64,000 bases of DNA, from NCBI GenBank assembly GCA_003220535.1, contig QHSU01000067.1, positions 1-64,000 of the forward strand, given 5' to 3'. A model generated the notes under the pieces. The model was not told where the DNA came from and searched no databases. It saw only the letters and a list, made by a program, of their open reading frames with translations. Every line of letters begins with the position of its first letter. Positions within the stretch are counted from its first letter, which is position 1. A program made the position numbers and the translations under genes. Origin of the DNA: Candidatus Rokuibacteriota bacterium. GTDB taxonomy: Bacteria; Methylomirabilota; Methylomirabilia; Rokubacteriales; CSP1-6. This document shows, in pieces, positions 48,657-57,490 of the stretch.

Positions 48657-50282
48657 GTGACGAGACGACGGCTCTTCCTCGTGGTGGCCGTGGCGTCTCT
48701 TACGGCCCTGACGTCGCCGGCGGGCGCGCCGGCGCAGCCGCCGCAGCGCGGCGGCGTCTTTCGCATCGGCGCGCCAGATGCGCCCGGCCTGGACCCGCAC
48801 CAGATCGACAACTTTCTGTCGCAGACCTACGTCAGCCTTGCCTACAGCCATCTCGTGCGGTTCCCCGCGGGCCCCGAGCAGACCAGCTCGACCGACTTCC
48901 GGATCCTTCCCGATCTCGCCGAGAAGTGGGACGCGTCGAAGGACGGCACCCTCTATACCTTTCACCTTCGAAGGGGCGTGCGGTTTCACAAGAAGCCGCC
49001 GGTGAATGGCCGCGAGGTGACCGCGGACGACGTCAAGTACTCGCTCGAGCGCTTCAGGGAGAAGTCACCCCGCCGGGCGCGCTTCGATCCCGTGCAGTCG
49101 ATCGACGCGGTGGATCGTTACACGGTGCGGATCGTCTTGAAGGAGCCCTTCGCGCCGTTCCTGAACCACCTGGCCAACGCCTCTCACACGGCCATCGTTC
49201 CACGCGAGGCCGAGGAGAAGTTCAGGGACTTCAACCACCCGGACGCGGTGATCGGAACCGGGCCTTTCGTGCTCAAGACGTATGACCGCGGAGTCAGGCT
49301 CGTCTTCGACCGCAATGCCGACTACTTCATCGCGGGGCTCCCCTATCTCGACGGCGTCACCGTCGAGATCGTTCCCGATCAAGCGGCGCGCCTGGCGTTA
49401 CTTCGGACGGGCAAGGTCGAGCTCGCGCACTGGTGGGGATGGCTCAGTCCGGAAGACGGCAGAGCCCTGAAGCGCACGAACCCCGAGATGGTGGTCACGA
49501 CGATCATGATCGCCGACCTCGCCCAGATCTACCTGCGGACGGATCAACCGCCCTTCAACGACGTCCGCGTCCGCCGGGCGGTGTCGCTGGCGATCGACCG
49601 CAAAGCCTGGAACGAGGCCTTGCTCTTCGGCGAGGGCTGCATCGACTCCGGGCCGGTCCCGTGCGCGATGACGGAATGGAAGCTCGACGCCTCGAAACTC
49701 GACGACCCTCAACGGAAGTATCTGCTTGGCTACGACACTACTGAGGCCAAGCGACTTCTGGCCGAAGCCGGTTTCCCCAAAGGCTTCGCCACGCCCGTGT
49801 TCCACTGGCCGGGCTTCGCGCCGCCGTGGCGCAGCTACTACGATCTCGCGGCCGATCAGCTCAGCCGAGTCGGGATCACCGCAGAGCTCCGGCCGGAGGA
49901 GCTCGGCAAGTACTCCACCACCACATCCCTCGGCAAGTTCGAAAAGATGGCGATGGGCCCCTATGGCGCCAGTGTGACCGAGGTCGACGACTTCCTTTAC
50001 GCGCTCTTCTTCTCGCGGTCGCCGTGGAACCGCAGCCGCGTGAACGAGGCCGACCTGGACCGGCTCCTCCTCGCCCAGCGCCGAGAGCTTGATCCGAAGA
50101 AGCGCCGCGAGATCGTCCACGAGATCCAGCGCTATCTCGCCGACAAGGCCTACTACGTTCACCTGCCCATGTACCCGCGGTACATCTCGCACCCGCCGTA
50201 CGTGAAGGGATTCAAGCCTCACGACGGCTTTGATCTGGGCCGCCGCCTCATGTACACGTGGATCGAGCGCTCGTCCAGATGA
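48657..50282 (+). CDS. ABC transporter substrate-binding protein, family 5 (peptide type)
   Basis: A 541-residue SBP_bac_5 protein with signal peptide (RRRLFLVVAVASLTALTSPAGAPAQ). Landmarks are 'GGVFRIGAPDAPGLDPHQIDNF', 'LAEKWDASKDGTLYTFHLRRGVRFHKKPPVNGREVTADDVKYSLERF', 'PPFNDVRVRRAVSLAIDRKAWNEALLFGEG' and the end 'GFKPHDGFDLGRRLMYTWIERS'. Start GTG 48657 has GGAGG six bases upstream. Permease and ATPase genes are absent. Its stop overlaps the ATG of a degenerate second copy (ATGA at 50279-50282), so a duplication made a tandem pair. Confidence 0.92.
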   Translation: MTRRRLFLVVAVASLTALTSPAGAPAQPPQRGGVFRIGAPDAPGLDPHQIDNFLSQTYVSLAYSHLVRFPAGPEQTSSTDFRILPDLAEKWDASKDGTLYTFHLRRGVRFHKKPPVNGREVTADDVKYSLERFREKSPRRARFDPVQSIDAVDRYTVRIVLKEPFAPFLNHLANASHTAIVPREAEEKFRDFNHPDAVIGTGPFVLKTYDRGVRLVFDRNADYFIAGLPYLDGVTVEIVPDQAARLALLRTGKVELAHWWGWLSPEDGRALKRTNPEMVVTTIMIADLAQIYLRTDQPPFNDVRVRRAVSLAIDRKAWNEALLFGEGCIDSGPVPCAMTEWKLDASKLDDPQRKYLLGYDTTEAKRLLAEAGFPKGFATPVFHWPGFAPPWRSYYDLAADQLSRVGITAELRPEELGKYSTTTSLGKFEKMAMGPYGASVTEVDDFLYALFFSRSPWNRSRVNEADLDRLLLAQRRELDPKKRREIVHEIQRYLADKAYYVHLPMYPRYISHPPYVKGFKPHDGFDLGRRLMYTWIERSSR

Positions 50283-50951
50283 ACCGGCGGCCCGCTGACT
50301 CGAAGAGGGGACGGTCTTGCCTGGTCGCGGGCATGGTGTGTCTGGGCTCCTGGCGTCGGCGGCGGCCGCGCCGGCGCAGCAGCCCCAGCGCGGAGGCGTC
50401 TTCCGCATCGGCGTGCCCGATCCCCCGGCGCTCGATCCGCACCTGGTCGTCAACTTTCTCCCGCAAACCGTTGCCAGCCTCGCCTACAGTCATTTGCTGC
50501 GCTTTCCGGCCGGCCCCGAGCAGACGAGCTCGACCGATTTTCGGATCTTCCCCGACCTCGCGGAAAAGTGGGAGTACCGGAACCCGACGACCCTGGTGTT
50601 CTCCCTGCGCAAGGGCGTCCGGTTCCACAAGAAGCCGCCGGTGAACGGCCGGGAGGTCACGGCCGACGACGTCAAGTACTCGCTCGAGCGCTTCTGGACG
50701 AAATCGCCCATACGGGCGCGCTCCGACCCCTTGCAGTCCATCGACGTCGTCGACCGCTACGCCGTGCGTATCGTCCTCAAGGAGCCCTTCGCGCCGTTCC
50801 TGAACCATCTCGCGAGCGCCGCCCACACGGCCATCCTTCCGCGCGAGGCCGAAGAGCGATTCACCCGCCGTACGTGAAGGGGTTCAAGCACCACGACGGG
50901 TACGATCTCGGCCGCCGCCTGACGTATACGTGGATCCAGCGCTCCCCGTGA
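50279..50951 (+). pseudogene. Degenerate tandem copy of the family 5 binding protein
   Basis: A diverged second copy of the gene just upstream. The signal peptide starts at ATG 50279 (MNRRPADSKRGRSCLVAGMVCLGS) but the mature part (QQPQRGGVFRIGVPDPPALDPH...) is in a different frame, so one frameshift lies near 50345-50365. After 'ILPREAEERF' (about 50862) the sequence jumps to the last 27 codons of the gene (VKGFKHHDGYDLGRRLTYTW), again out of frame. Compared with the intact copy about 960 bp are missing. A short stop (TGA 50875-50877) follows the junction. Not functional. Confidence 0.85.
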
Positions 50952-50970
50952 CGCGGCGAGCGCGCCGACC

Positions 50971-51390
50971 ATGGACTTCGGACTCTTCTACTACTGTCAG
51001 GGCCGCGGCGTGCCGCATGACCAGGCCTATGCCGAAATGCTGGAGCAGATCGCGCTGGCCGAAGCGCTCGGCTTCGGCGAGTGCTGGTTCGCCGAGCACC
51101 ATTTCGAGCGCCGCGGCGTGCCGACCTACTGCTGCGCCGTGTCGTTCGCGGAGATCTGGGCCGGTGTCCGCCCCGGCGAGGAAGCGGTGACCGAAGCGTT
51201 CTTCCACACGCGGGGCGAGGTCGTGCTCGACGCGGTCGTCGGGCGCCGCGCGGGCGAGTATCTGTCTCGTTATTCACGATCGCACGGGGTGCAGATCGCG
51301 GACGCGCTGGTCGCGGCCGCGGCCAGCACGGCCGGCCTTCGCCTGTGGACGGTCAACCGGCGCCACTATCCGATGACCGACCTCATCTTC
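50971..51390 (+). pseudogene. In-frame chimera: LLM flavin oxidoreductase start joined to VapC PIN-domain tail
   Basis: Codons 1-44 (MDFGLFYYCQGRGVPHDQAY...ECWFAEHHF) match the start of luciferase-like monooxygenases. From about codon 45 to 140 the protein matches the C-terminal three quarters of a VapC-type PIN nuclease: 'PTYCCAVSFAEIWAGVRPGEEAVTEAFF', 'ARRAGEYL'-like 'RRAGEYLSRYSRSHGVQIADALVAAAAS', 'LWTVNRRHYPMTDLIF'. The flavin barrel is missing and the PIN domain lacks its first Asp. There is no stop at the natural VapC end; the frame runs on antisense to the next gene until 52374. Probably a deletion junction between two genes. Confidence 0.75.
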
Positions 51391-51417
51391 CAGAGGGGTG
51401 ACCGAGCGCCTTCGGGA

Positions 51418-52926
51418 TCAGGCCCTGCCGACGTAGCGCGTGATGTGATACGGCATGTGCGCGAGCCCCGGGCAGAATCGGCCAACGACGGCGGCCAACT
51501 GCTCGTAGAGCTCCTTGCCCGGCGCGTTGACGCGGGCCAGACGTTCGCGCGCGGCCTCGGCCTCGCGTGCGAGCGCGGCGACGTCGACCGTCGTCAGCCG
51601 GCGGTCCTGCACGATCATCCGACCGCCGATCATCACGTGGGTCACGGCGCCGCCATCCTCGGTGTGGACGAGCTGATTCGTCGGATCGTTGAGCGGGATC
51701 CAGTTGACGTGGCCGAGGTCGAGAAACACGATGTCGGCCTTGTAGCCGGCTGCCAGCCGACCGATCCGACCCTCGAAACCGAGCGCCCGCGCGCTGCCCT
51801 CCGTCGCCGCGAGCGCGACCTCGTCCGTGGTCACCCAGCGCTCCACGTCCGGGCACTGCGCCTTGGAGACGAACGAAGCGAGACGCATCGCCTCGTACAT
51901 GTTCAGGTTGTCGGAGCAGTTGGCGCCGTCGGTCCCGAGGCCCACGGTCACGCGATGCTCGAGCATCGCCCTCATGTCCGCGAGACCGTTGCCGAGCCGC
52001 ATGTTGCTGCCCGGATTATGGGCGACGGAGGCGCCGTGGGCGCCGAGCCGCTTCATGTCGTCCGCGTCGAGCCACACGCCGTGGGCGACCGTGAAATGCG
52101 GGCCGAGCACGCCGAGGTCGTCGAGGTGCGCGGTGAGTGTCTTGCCGTAGCGCTGGAGCCCGACGATCGCCTGCACCTTGGACTCGGCGACGTGGGTGTG
52201 CATGCCGACGCCGTGCTCTCTGGCGAGGCTCACGCAGGCGCGGATGAACTCGTCCGAGCAGTGGTGCGGGATCGTCGGGGCGACGGCCAGGCGCACCTGG
52301 TCGCGGTCGAGCTTCCACGCGGCGAGCGCCTTGCCCATGTTCTCGATGCTCGTCTTCCACGGCGCCGGCCGTAGCTTCTCGACCTCCTGCTGCATCGCCG
52401 GCGGCAACATCGGCATGAGGCCGGGAATCGCCTCGAAGAACGTGCGGTCGGCGACCATCGGCGCCACGACCGCACGCATCCCCACCGCCGCGTAGGCGCC
52501 GCCGACCGCCTCCAGCCCTTCGAGCGTCGGCGCTGGCCACTCGAACGCGAGGTCGTAGCAGGCCGTGCAGCCCTTCAGCACCATCTCCACCGCGCCGAGC
52601 TTCGCGCTCAGCTGCTTGTCCGCGAGCGCGCGGCCGCCGCTGAGCCACGGTCCGGCGGTCAGCAAGAGCTCGAGGGTCCAGCGGTCGCCCATGCCCTTGG
52701 CGAGGTTGCCGTGGGCGTGCGTGTGGGCGTTGATCAGCCCGGGCTGGAGCAGCTTGCCGCGCGCGTCCACAACGGTCGCATCCGCCGGCGCCGCGAGCCC
52801 GGGCGCGCCGATCTCGGTGATGGTGTCGCCGGCGACCAGGACGTCGGCGGCGTCAGCCCGGTGAGCGCGGGCGTCGAGGACACGGCCCCCACGGATGATC
52901 GTGGCGGCGCTGGAACTGACCGTCAT
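51418..52926 (-). CDS. Chlorohydrolase/deaminase-type amidohydrolase (AtzB/TrzA-like)
   Basis: A 502-residue metal-dependent hydrolase. 'IIRGGRVLDARAHRADAADVLVAGDTITEIG' begins the sandwich, then 'LLQPGLINAHTHAHGNLAKGMGDRW' (H-x-H), 'GVGMHTHVAESKVQAI' (His, Glu), 'FTVAHGVWLDADDMKRL' (His), 'TVGLGTDGANCSDNLN' (Asp). Two such enzymes of this branch occur in the window (also 41265). It releases ammonia, chloride or an amine from a heterocycle or amide; substrate unknown. It begins 12 bp after the end of the upstream molybdopterin hydroxylase gene, so the two are likely co-transcribed. Confidence 0.9.
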   Translation of the reverse strand: MTVSSSAATIIRGGRVLDARAHRADAADVLVAGDTITEIGAPGLAAPADATVVDARGKLLQPGLINAHTHAHGNLAKGMGDRWTLELLLTAGPWLSGGRALADKQLSAKLGAVEMVLKGCTACYDLAFEWPAPTLEGLEAVGGAYAAVGMRAVVAPMVADRTFFEAIPGLMPMLPPAMQQEVEKLRPAPWKTSIENMGKALAAWKLDRDQVRLAVAPTIPHHCSDEFIRACVSLAREHGVGMHTHVAESKVQAIVGLQRYGKTLTAHLDDLGVLGPHFTVAHGVWLDADDMKRLGAHGASVAHNPGSNMRLGNGLADMRAMLEHRVTVGLGTDGANCSDNLNMYEAMRLASFVSKAQCPDVERWVTTDEVALAATEGSARALGFEGRIGRLAAGYKADIVFLDLGHVNWIPLNDPTNQLVHTEDGGAVTHVMIGGRMIVQDRRLTTVDVAALAREAEAARERLARVNAPGKELYEQLAAVVGRFCPGLAHMPYHITRYVGRA

Positions 52927-52938
52927 GCGACGCTCGGC

Positions 52939-55299
52939 TCAGCGCCGAGCTTTCGCGTCCCGGATGGCGCGCCAGACGCGCTCGGCCGTCACCGGCATGT
53001 CGAGGTGTCGCACGCCGAGCGGCGCCAGCGCGTCGTTCACCGCGTTCAGCAGGGCGGGCAACGCGCCCACCGTGCCGGCCTCGCCGACACCCTTGGCGCC
53101 GAGCGGATTCACCTGCGTGGGCACCTCGTGGGAATCGACGTCGAAGGCGGGCACGTCGTCGGCGCGTGGCATCGCGTAGTCCATGAAGGACCCGGCGAGC
53201 AGCTGGCCTGTCGTCGGCTCGTAGGCGAGCTGCTCGAAGAGCCCCTGGCCGAGGCCCTGGACGACGCCGCCGTGGATCTGCCCCTTCACGAGCATGGGGT
53301 TCACCATGCGCCCCACGTCGTCGACGACGCAATGGCGGACGATGCGCACGGCGCCGGTCTCCTCGTCGATCTCGACCTCGCAGATCTGCGATCCGTTGGG
53401 GAACGTGACTGCGGGCGGCGTGAACGTCGCCTCCTCGCTGAAGCCCGGCTCCATCCCTTGGGGAAGCTGGCGCGGCTGGTAGGCGGCGCGCGCGACGTTG
53501 GCGAACGTCACGCCGCGGTCGGTGCCCGTCACCGTGAACTTCCCGTCGCGATGCACCACGTCCTCCGGCGCGGCCTCCAGCAGACGCGCGGCGATCCGGC
53601 GGCCGCGCTCGATCACCTTCTCGGTCGCGCGCGTGACGGCGGAGCCGCCCACGGTGAGGGCGCCCGAACCGCCGTTGCCGCGCCCGGCGCCGAGGGCGTC
53701 GCTGTCGCCCCAGAACACCTGGATGCGCTCGGGCGGCACGCCGAGCCGATCGCTCACGATCTGGGCGAAGGCCGTCTCGTTCCCCTGGCCCATCGACGTC
53801 GAGCCTGCGAACAGGGACACGGAGCCGTCGGGATTGACCCGTAGCTCGGCGGTATCCGGGTTCATGGCCGTGTAGGGCCCGCCGGCGACCTCGATCGGGT
53901 TGGCGATGCCGAGACCGCGCAGCTTGCCGCGCTGGCGCGCCTCGGCACGCCGCTTCTCGAACCCCGCACGGTCCGCGAGGCCGAGCGCCATGTCCATGCC
54001 GAGGCCGAAGTCGCCGCAGTCGTAGGTGAAGACCAGGCCTGTCTTGAATGGCATCGCCGTCGGCGGAATCAGATTGCGGCGGCGCAGCTCGACGGGATCG
54101 ATCTTGAGCTCGAGCGCCGCCACGTCGATGACGCGCTCGATGGCGTACGTCGCCTCCGGGCGGCCGGCGCCACGGTAGGGTCCCGTGGGCGTCGTGTTCG
54201 AGAACACGCCCGTCGTCTGGACGTGGATCGCCGGCGTCGTGTAGACCCCGGCGACGCCACCGACGTTGTTGGTGCCCGGGCCCGCGCTGCGCGGCGTGAG
54301 ATAGGCGCCGACGTTCAGCGTGATGGCCACGCGCAGGGCCAGGAATTTTCCGTTCGCGTCGAGCGCCAGCTCGGCGGTCGAGACGTTGTCGCGACCGTGC
54401 TCGTCGGTGACGAAGCCCTCGCGCCGTTCGGACGTCCACTTGACCGGCCGTCCCAGCCGCTTCGCCGCCCACAGGACCAGGGCGTGCTCGGGATAGACGC
54501 CGCTGCGCATCCCGAAGCTTCCGCCCACTTCCCCAGTGACCACCCGCAGGTGGCTCTGCGGCACCCGGAAGATCTGGTCGGCGAGCAGTGCGCGCAGGCC
54601 GTGCGGCGCCTGGATCCCCGTGTGAAGCGTGTAGCGGCCCGAGCGCCGGTCCCATTCGCCGACCGCGCCGCGCGGCTCGAGCGGCGCCGCGGCCACGCGC
54701 GAGACCACGAAGTCGAGGCGCGTGACGTGGGTAGCGCTCGCGAACGCGCGCGCCACCGTGTCCTTGTTGCCCGCCTCCCAGACGAAGGCCACGTTGTCGG
54801 GCGCCTCGGCCCACACCGCCGGCGCGCCCGGCCGCGCGGCGTCGGGCGTCGCGGCGACGGCCGGCAGGGGATCGTAGTCGACCGTGACCAGCTCCGCCGC
54901 GTCGACCGCCTGATCGGGAGTCGCGGCGACCACGAGCGCCACCGGGTCGCCGACGTGGCGCACGCGGTCGCGGACCAGCGCCGGCCGCGGTGTCGCGAAC
55001 GCCGGCGATCCGTCGCGCCGCTTGCGCGTCTTGTCGGTCGGCAAATCGCCGAGCCCGTCCGCCGCGAGGTCGGCGCCCGTGAGGACGGCGAAGACCCCCG
55101 GCGCTCCGCGGGCGTTCGCGGTATCGAGGGACCGGATCCGCGCGTGGGCATGGGGCGAGCGGACGACGACGGCGTAGGCTTGGTGCGGCAAGCTCACGTC
55201 GTCCGAGTAGCGCCCGAAGCCCTGGATGAGGCGCGGGTCCTCCAGACGACGCACGGACTGTCCGATGGCGAATTTCTCGACGGTCACCAGATTACTCAT
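52939..55299 (-). CDS. Xanthine dehydrogenase/CoxL-family molybdopterin-binding subunit
   Basis: A 786-residue large subunit of the molybdenum hydroxylase family: 'AIGQSVRRLEDPRLIQGFGRYSDDV', 'VVTGEVGGSFGMRSGVYPEHALVLWAAKRLGRPVKWTSERREGF', 'TPTGPYRGAGRPEATYAIE', 'GSGALTVGGSAVTRATEKV' and the catalytic Glu in 'NPLGAKGVGEAGTVGALPALLNAV'. It has no CoxL AYRCSFR-type loop, so it is a form II/aldehyde-oxidase-type enzyme, not CO dehydrogenase. The FAD (CoxM) and 2Fe-2S (CoxS) subunits are not adjacent. Cytoplasmic; hydroxylates an aldehyde or N-heterocycle. The next gene (amidohydrolase) could act on the product. Confidence 0.88.
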   Translation of the reverse strand: MSNLVTVEKFAIGQSVRRLEDPRLIQGFGRYSDDVSLPHQAYAVVVRSPHAHARIRSLDTANARGAPGVFAVLTGADLAADGLGDLPTDKTRKRRDGSPAFATPRPALVRDRVRHVGDPVALVVAATPDQAVDAAELVTVDYDPLPAVAATPDAARPGAPAVWAEAPDNVAFVWEAGNKDTVARAFASATHVTRLDFVVSRVAAAPLEPRGAVGEWDRRSGRYTLHTGIQAPHGLRALLADQIFRVPQSHLRVVTGEVGGSFGMRSGVYPEHALVLWAAKRLGRPVKWTSERREGFVTDEHGRDNVSTAELALDANGKFLALRVAITLNVGAYLTPRSAGPGTNNVGGVAGVYTTPAIHVQTTGVFSNTTPTGPYRGAGRPEATYAIERVIDVAALELKIDPVELRRRNLIPPTAMPFKTGLVFTYDCGDFGLGMDMALGLADRAGFEKRRAEARQRGKLRGLGIANPIEVAGGPYTAMNPDTAELRVNPDGSVSLFAGSTSMGQGNETAFAQIVSDRLGVPPERIQVFWGDSDALGAGRGNGGSGALTVGGSAVTRATEKVIERGRRIAARLLEAAPEDVVHRDGKFTVTGTDRGVTFANVARAAYQPRQLPQGMEPGFSEEATFTPPAVTFPNGSQICEVEIDEETGAVRIVRHCVVDDVGRMVNPMLVKGQIHGGVVQGLGQGLFEQLAYEPTTGQLLAGSFMDYAMPRADDVPAFDVDSHEVPTQVNPLGAKGVGEAGTVGALPALLNAVNDALAPLGVRHLDMPVTAERVWRAIRDAKARR

Positions 55300-55357
55300 G
55301 ATGGTGCGGCAGTATACGCGAGGTCACGAGCCGCGGAAAGAGACGCCGAGGTACGGC

Positions 55358-56347
55358 TCAAGAAGAACTGACGGCGGCGACGATCTCGCTGGCAAACCGT
55401 TCGAGCTGCGTGAGATCGTCGTCGCACGTCGCCAGGACCATGTCCTGAACCCCGGCGGCTTCCAGGTCACGGACACGCTCGATGATCTCCCGCGTCGTGC
55501 CGAGAAAATAGGACTGCTGGAGGTTCTCGAAGGTCCGGTGAGTGCCCATTACCCGCTCGAAGACAGGCCGCTGGAGCCTGAGCGCCTCCTCGCGATCGGT
55601 CGTGTCCACGAGGTGAGCGAAGTTCAGGTGGCCATAGCGTAGCGAATTCGGGTCGCGCCCGCTCTGTTTCAGATAGGCGCGGATCGCCTGAACGTCCTGC
55701 TTGACCATCTGCTGGCTGCCGGCCGCGCGGGCGAGCCACCCATCGGCGCTCGCGATCCGAGCCAGTACCGCCGGGACGATGTAGGGCTTGTCCGGAGAAA
55801 GCCCGGTCTCGATCTTGGAGCCGCCACCGACCCAGAGCTCGGGGAAGCGCGGCAGCGAAGGCTCGATCGACACGTGCTCGAATCGGTAGTAGTGTCCGGC
55901 GAAGCTCACGTCGCGGCGGGTCAGCAGTATGCGCAGGGCCGCGATCATCTCGTCGGTGCGGCGGCCACGCTGGCCGAGCCGCATGGCGAGGGTCTCGAAC
56001 TCGTGCTGGTCCCAGCCGGGCCCTACGCCGAGCACGAAGCGCCCGCCCGAGAGGTGCCAGAGCGTCTGGATCTCACGGGCCAGCGTCACCGGATGGTAAT
56101 AGGGCAAGATCAAGAGCCCGGTGGCCAGGCGGATGCGCGTGGTGACGCTGGCGGCGTGGGCCAGACAGAGGAGAGGCGACATCCACACCGTGCCGTAGAG
56201 ACCGGGCGCCTCGAGAAAGTGCTCGGCCACCCAGAGCGCGTCGAAGCCGAGGGACTCGGCCTTGCGGGCGAACTCCTTGACGCGCGCGGCCTGGTCGAAA
56301 CCGAGATCGCGCCCGGCGAACGTCGGGAGGTAGACGCCGAATCTCAA
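55358..56347 (-). CDS. LLM class flavin-dependent oxidoreductase
   Basis: A 329-residue luciferase-like TIM-barrel protein: 'MRFGVYLPTFAGRDLGFDQAARVKEFARKAESLGFDALWVAEHFLEAPGLYG', 'TRIRLATGLLILPYYHPVTLAREIQTLWHLSGGRFVLGVGPGWDQHEFE', 'FPELWVGGGSKIETGL'. These are typical of FMN- or F420-dependent monooxygenases/reductases. Substrate unknown. Separated from the molybdopterin enzyme by 58 bp on the same strand. Confidence 0.88.
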   Translation of the reverse strand: MRFGVYLPTFAGRDLGFDQAARVKEFARKAESLGFDALWVAEHFLEAPGLYGTVWMSPLLCLAHAASVTTRIRLATGLLILPYYHPVTLAREIQTLWHLSGGRFVLGVGPGWDQHEFETLAMRLGQRGRRTDEMIAALRILLTRRDVSFAGHYYRFEHVSIEPSLPRFPELWVGGGSKIETGLSPDKPYIVPAVLARIASADGWLARAAGSQQMVKQDVQAIRAYLKQSGRDPNSLRYGHLNFAHLVDTTDREEALRLQRPVFERVMGTHRTFENLQQSYFLGTTREIIERVRDLEAAGVQDMVLATCDDDLTQLERFASEIVAAVSSS

Positions 56348-56376
56348 TTGGGCTCCCCTCGTCGGCTGCCGCCACC

Positions 56377-57174
56377 CTAGTCCACGCCGAAGTCGTAGAC
56401 CTGGCTCACGGCGCCACGTCCGTGGGTGATGACGAACGCATACTCCCCGGACGGCAGGGGCTGGCGGGGCGTCAGTCGGTAGAGCCCGCGTGAGTCCCGC
56501 TCCGCGTCAACGTCCACCTGGTCCTCGCTCCGGATCCCGAACGTCTTGGTTCTGCTGAACCGAGTCGACAACCCGCTCGCGATCTCGAGATTCCGGTCAT
56601 TGTGATCGTCGCCAGGCTTGAGCCGCACCAGCGGAGCCTCGTCCGGCGCCCAGGCGCTGAGGAACACCGGTTGACGCTCCGAGGTCCGGTACTGAGCCTT
56701 CTTGCCCTTGAGGACCAGCTCGCTCTTGCTGGAATAGAAGGCGCGGTTGCTCTCCCTGGAGGAGGAGCCGGCCATGAGCTCGACATACCGGTTGCCACTG
56801 ACGTGGAAGATGCTCTTGCGCTCCTGAAGGCCGGCCGCGCCCGGGACCGCCGGGCCCGCCGGGGCCGCCGGGACCGCGCCAGCGCTCCCGGCCGGTCCGG
56901 GGTGGCTGACCATCGCCTCGATGATCGGGTCCGACAGCCCTGCGCTCTTGAGGCCGATCATCGCCTGGGTGCTGACGTCGAACTTCGTTTGACTCGCGCG
57001 GATCTTCGCGATGATTACGGAGTCCGACAGCCCGGCCTTCTTCATGGCGACGACCGTGTCGTTCGTCAGCACCTCCTCCGCTGCGTGGAGCGTCGCGTCG
57101 CGCGTCAGGACGAGCAACGTCACCGACACCGCCACGAGCACGAGCGTGGCACGGAATCTCGTCGCGTCGATCAT
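56377..57174 (-). CDS. Secreted protein with two 'AGLSDxII' repeats, unknown function
   Basis: The 265-residue product has a signal peptide (LVLVAVSVTLLVLTRDATLHAAE) followed by two copies of a short helical repeat: 'LTNDTVVAMKKAGLSDSVIIAKIRAS' and 'VSTQAMIGLKSAGLSDPIIEAMVSH', seen in many uncharacterised exported proteins. After an Ala/Pro/Gly linker comes a C-terminal domain with 'FHVSGNRYVELM', 'SKSELVLKGKKAQYRTSERQP' and 'LPSGEYAFVITHGRGAVSQVYDFGV', beta-rich. ATG 57174 follows GGGGAGGAG; the frame is open to 57408 over a decayed region. I do not know its role. Confidence 0.72.
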   Translation of the reverse strand: MIDATRFRATLVLVAVSVTLLVLTRDATLHAAEEVLTNDTVVAMKKAGLSDSVIIAKIRASQTKFDVSTQAMIGLKSAGLSDPIIEAMVSHPGPAGSAGAVPAAPAGPAVPGAAGLQERKSIFHVSGNRYVELMAGSSSRESNRAFYSSKSELVLKGKKAQYRTSERQPVFLSAWAPDEAPLVRLKPGDDHNDRNLEIASGLSTRFSRTKTFGIRSEDQVDVDAERDSRGLYRLTPRQPLPSGEYAFVITHGRGAVSQVYDFGVD

Positions 57175-57321
57175 CAGGAGCTCCTCCCCGGCCCGCCGGG
57201 AGCCGGACCGATTGCGACTTATAGAGGCCGTCTCGATCGGTGTCAAGAGCGTCGTCGCCGTGATGGGCCCCGAACGTGGCGCACGTTGACAACGTCGCGC
57301 CGTCCTCCTAAGGTCACCTGC

Positions 57322-57447
57322 GTGCCCATCGACAACATTCAGGTGCGTCGGGCCGTCAACCGGGCCATCGATCGTTGGCCGCGCATCCGTAGTCTCGTTC
57401 TCCACCACGCCATCTCAACGACGCACGCTCTCAAGAGGTGTGGCTGA
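57322..57447 (+). pseudogene. Short remnant resembling a family 5 binding protein (AIDR motif)
   Basis: In the 316-bp gap 57175-57490 a plus-strand frame reads PIDNIQVRRAVNRAIDRWPR, like the 'NDVRVRRAVSLAIDR' landmark of SBP_bac_5 proteins, then unrelated residues to a stop at 57445-57447. Within its end lies a QEVWL-encoding word in another frame, also present at 40376-40390. I take it as a tiny leftover. The rest of the gap shows only the leaders of the two diverging genes. Confidence 0.35.
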
Positions 57448-57490
57448 ACCGGGAGGGCGTCGCCGAGCGCGGCGGCCGAGGAGGGGTGAC

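Noticed and set aside
51391-52374. Continuation of the LLM/VapC chimera frame.
   Set aside because: Antisense to an intact amidohydrolase; no similarity of its own, so the pseudogene is ended near 51390.
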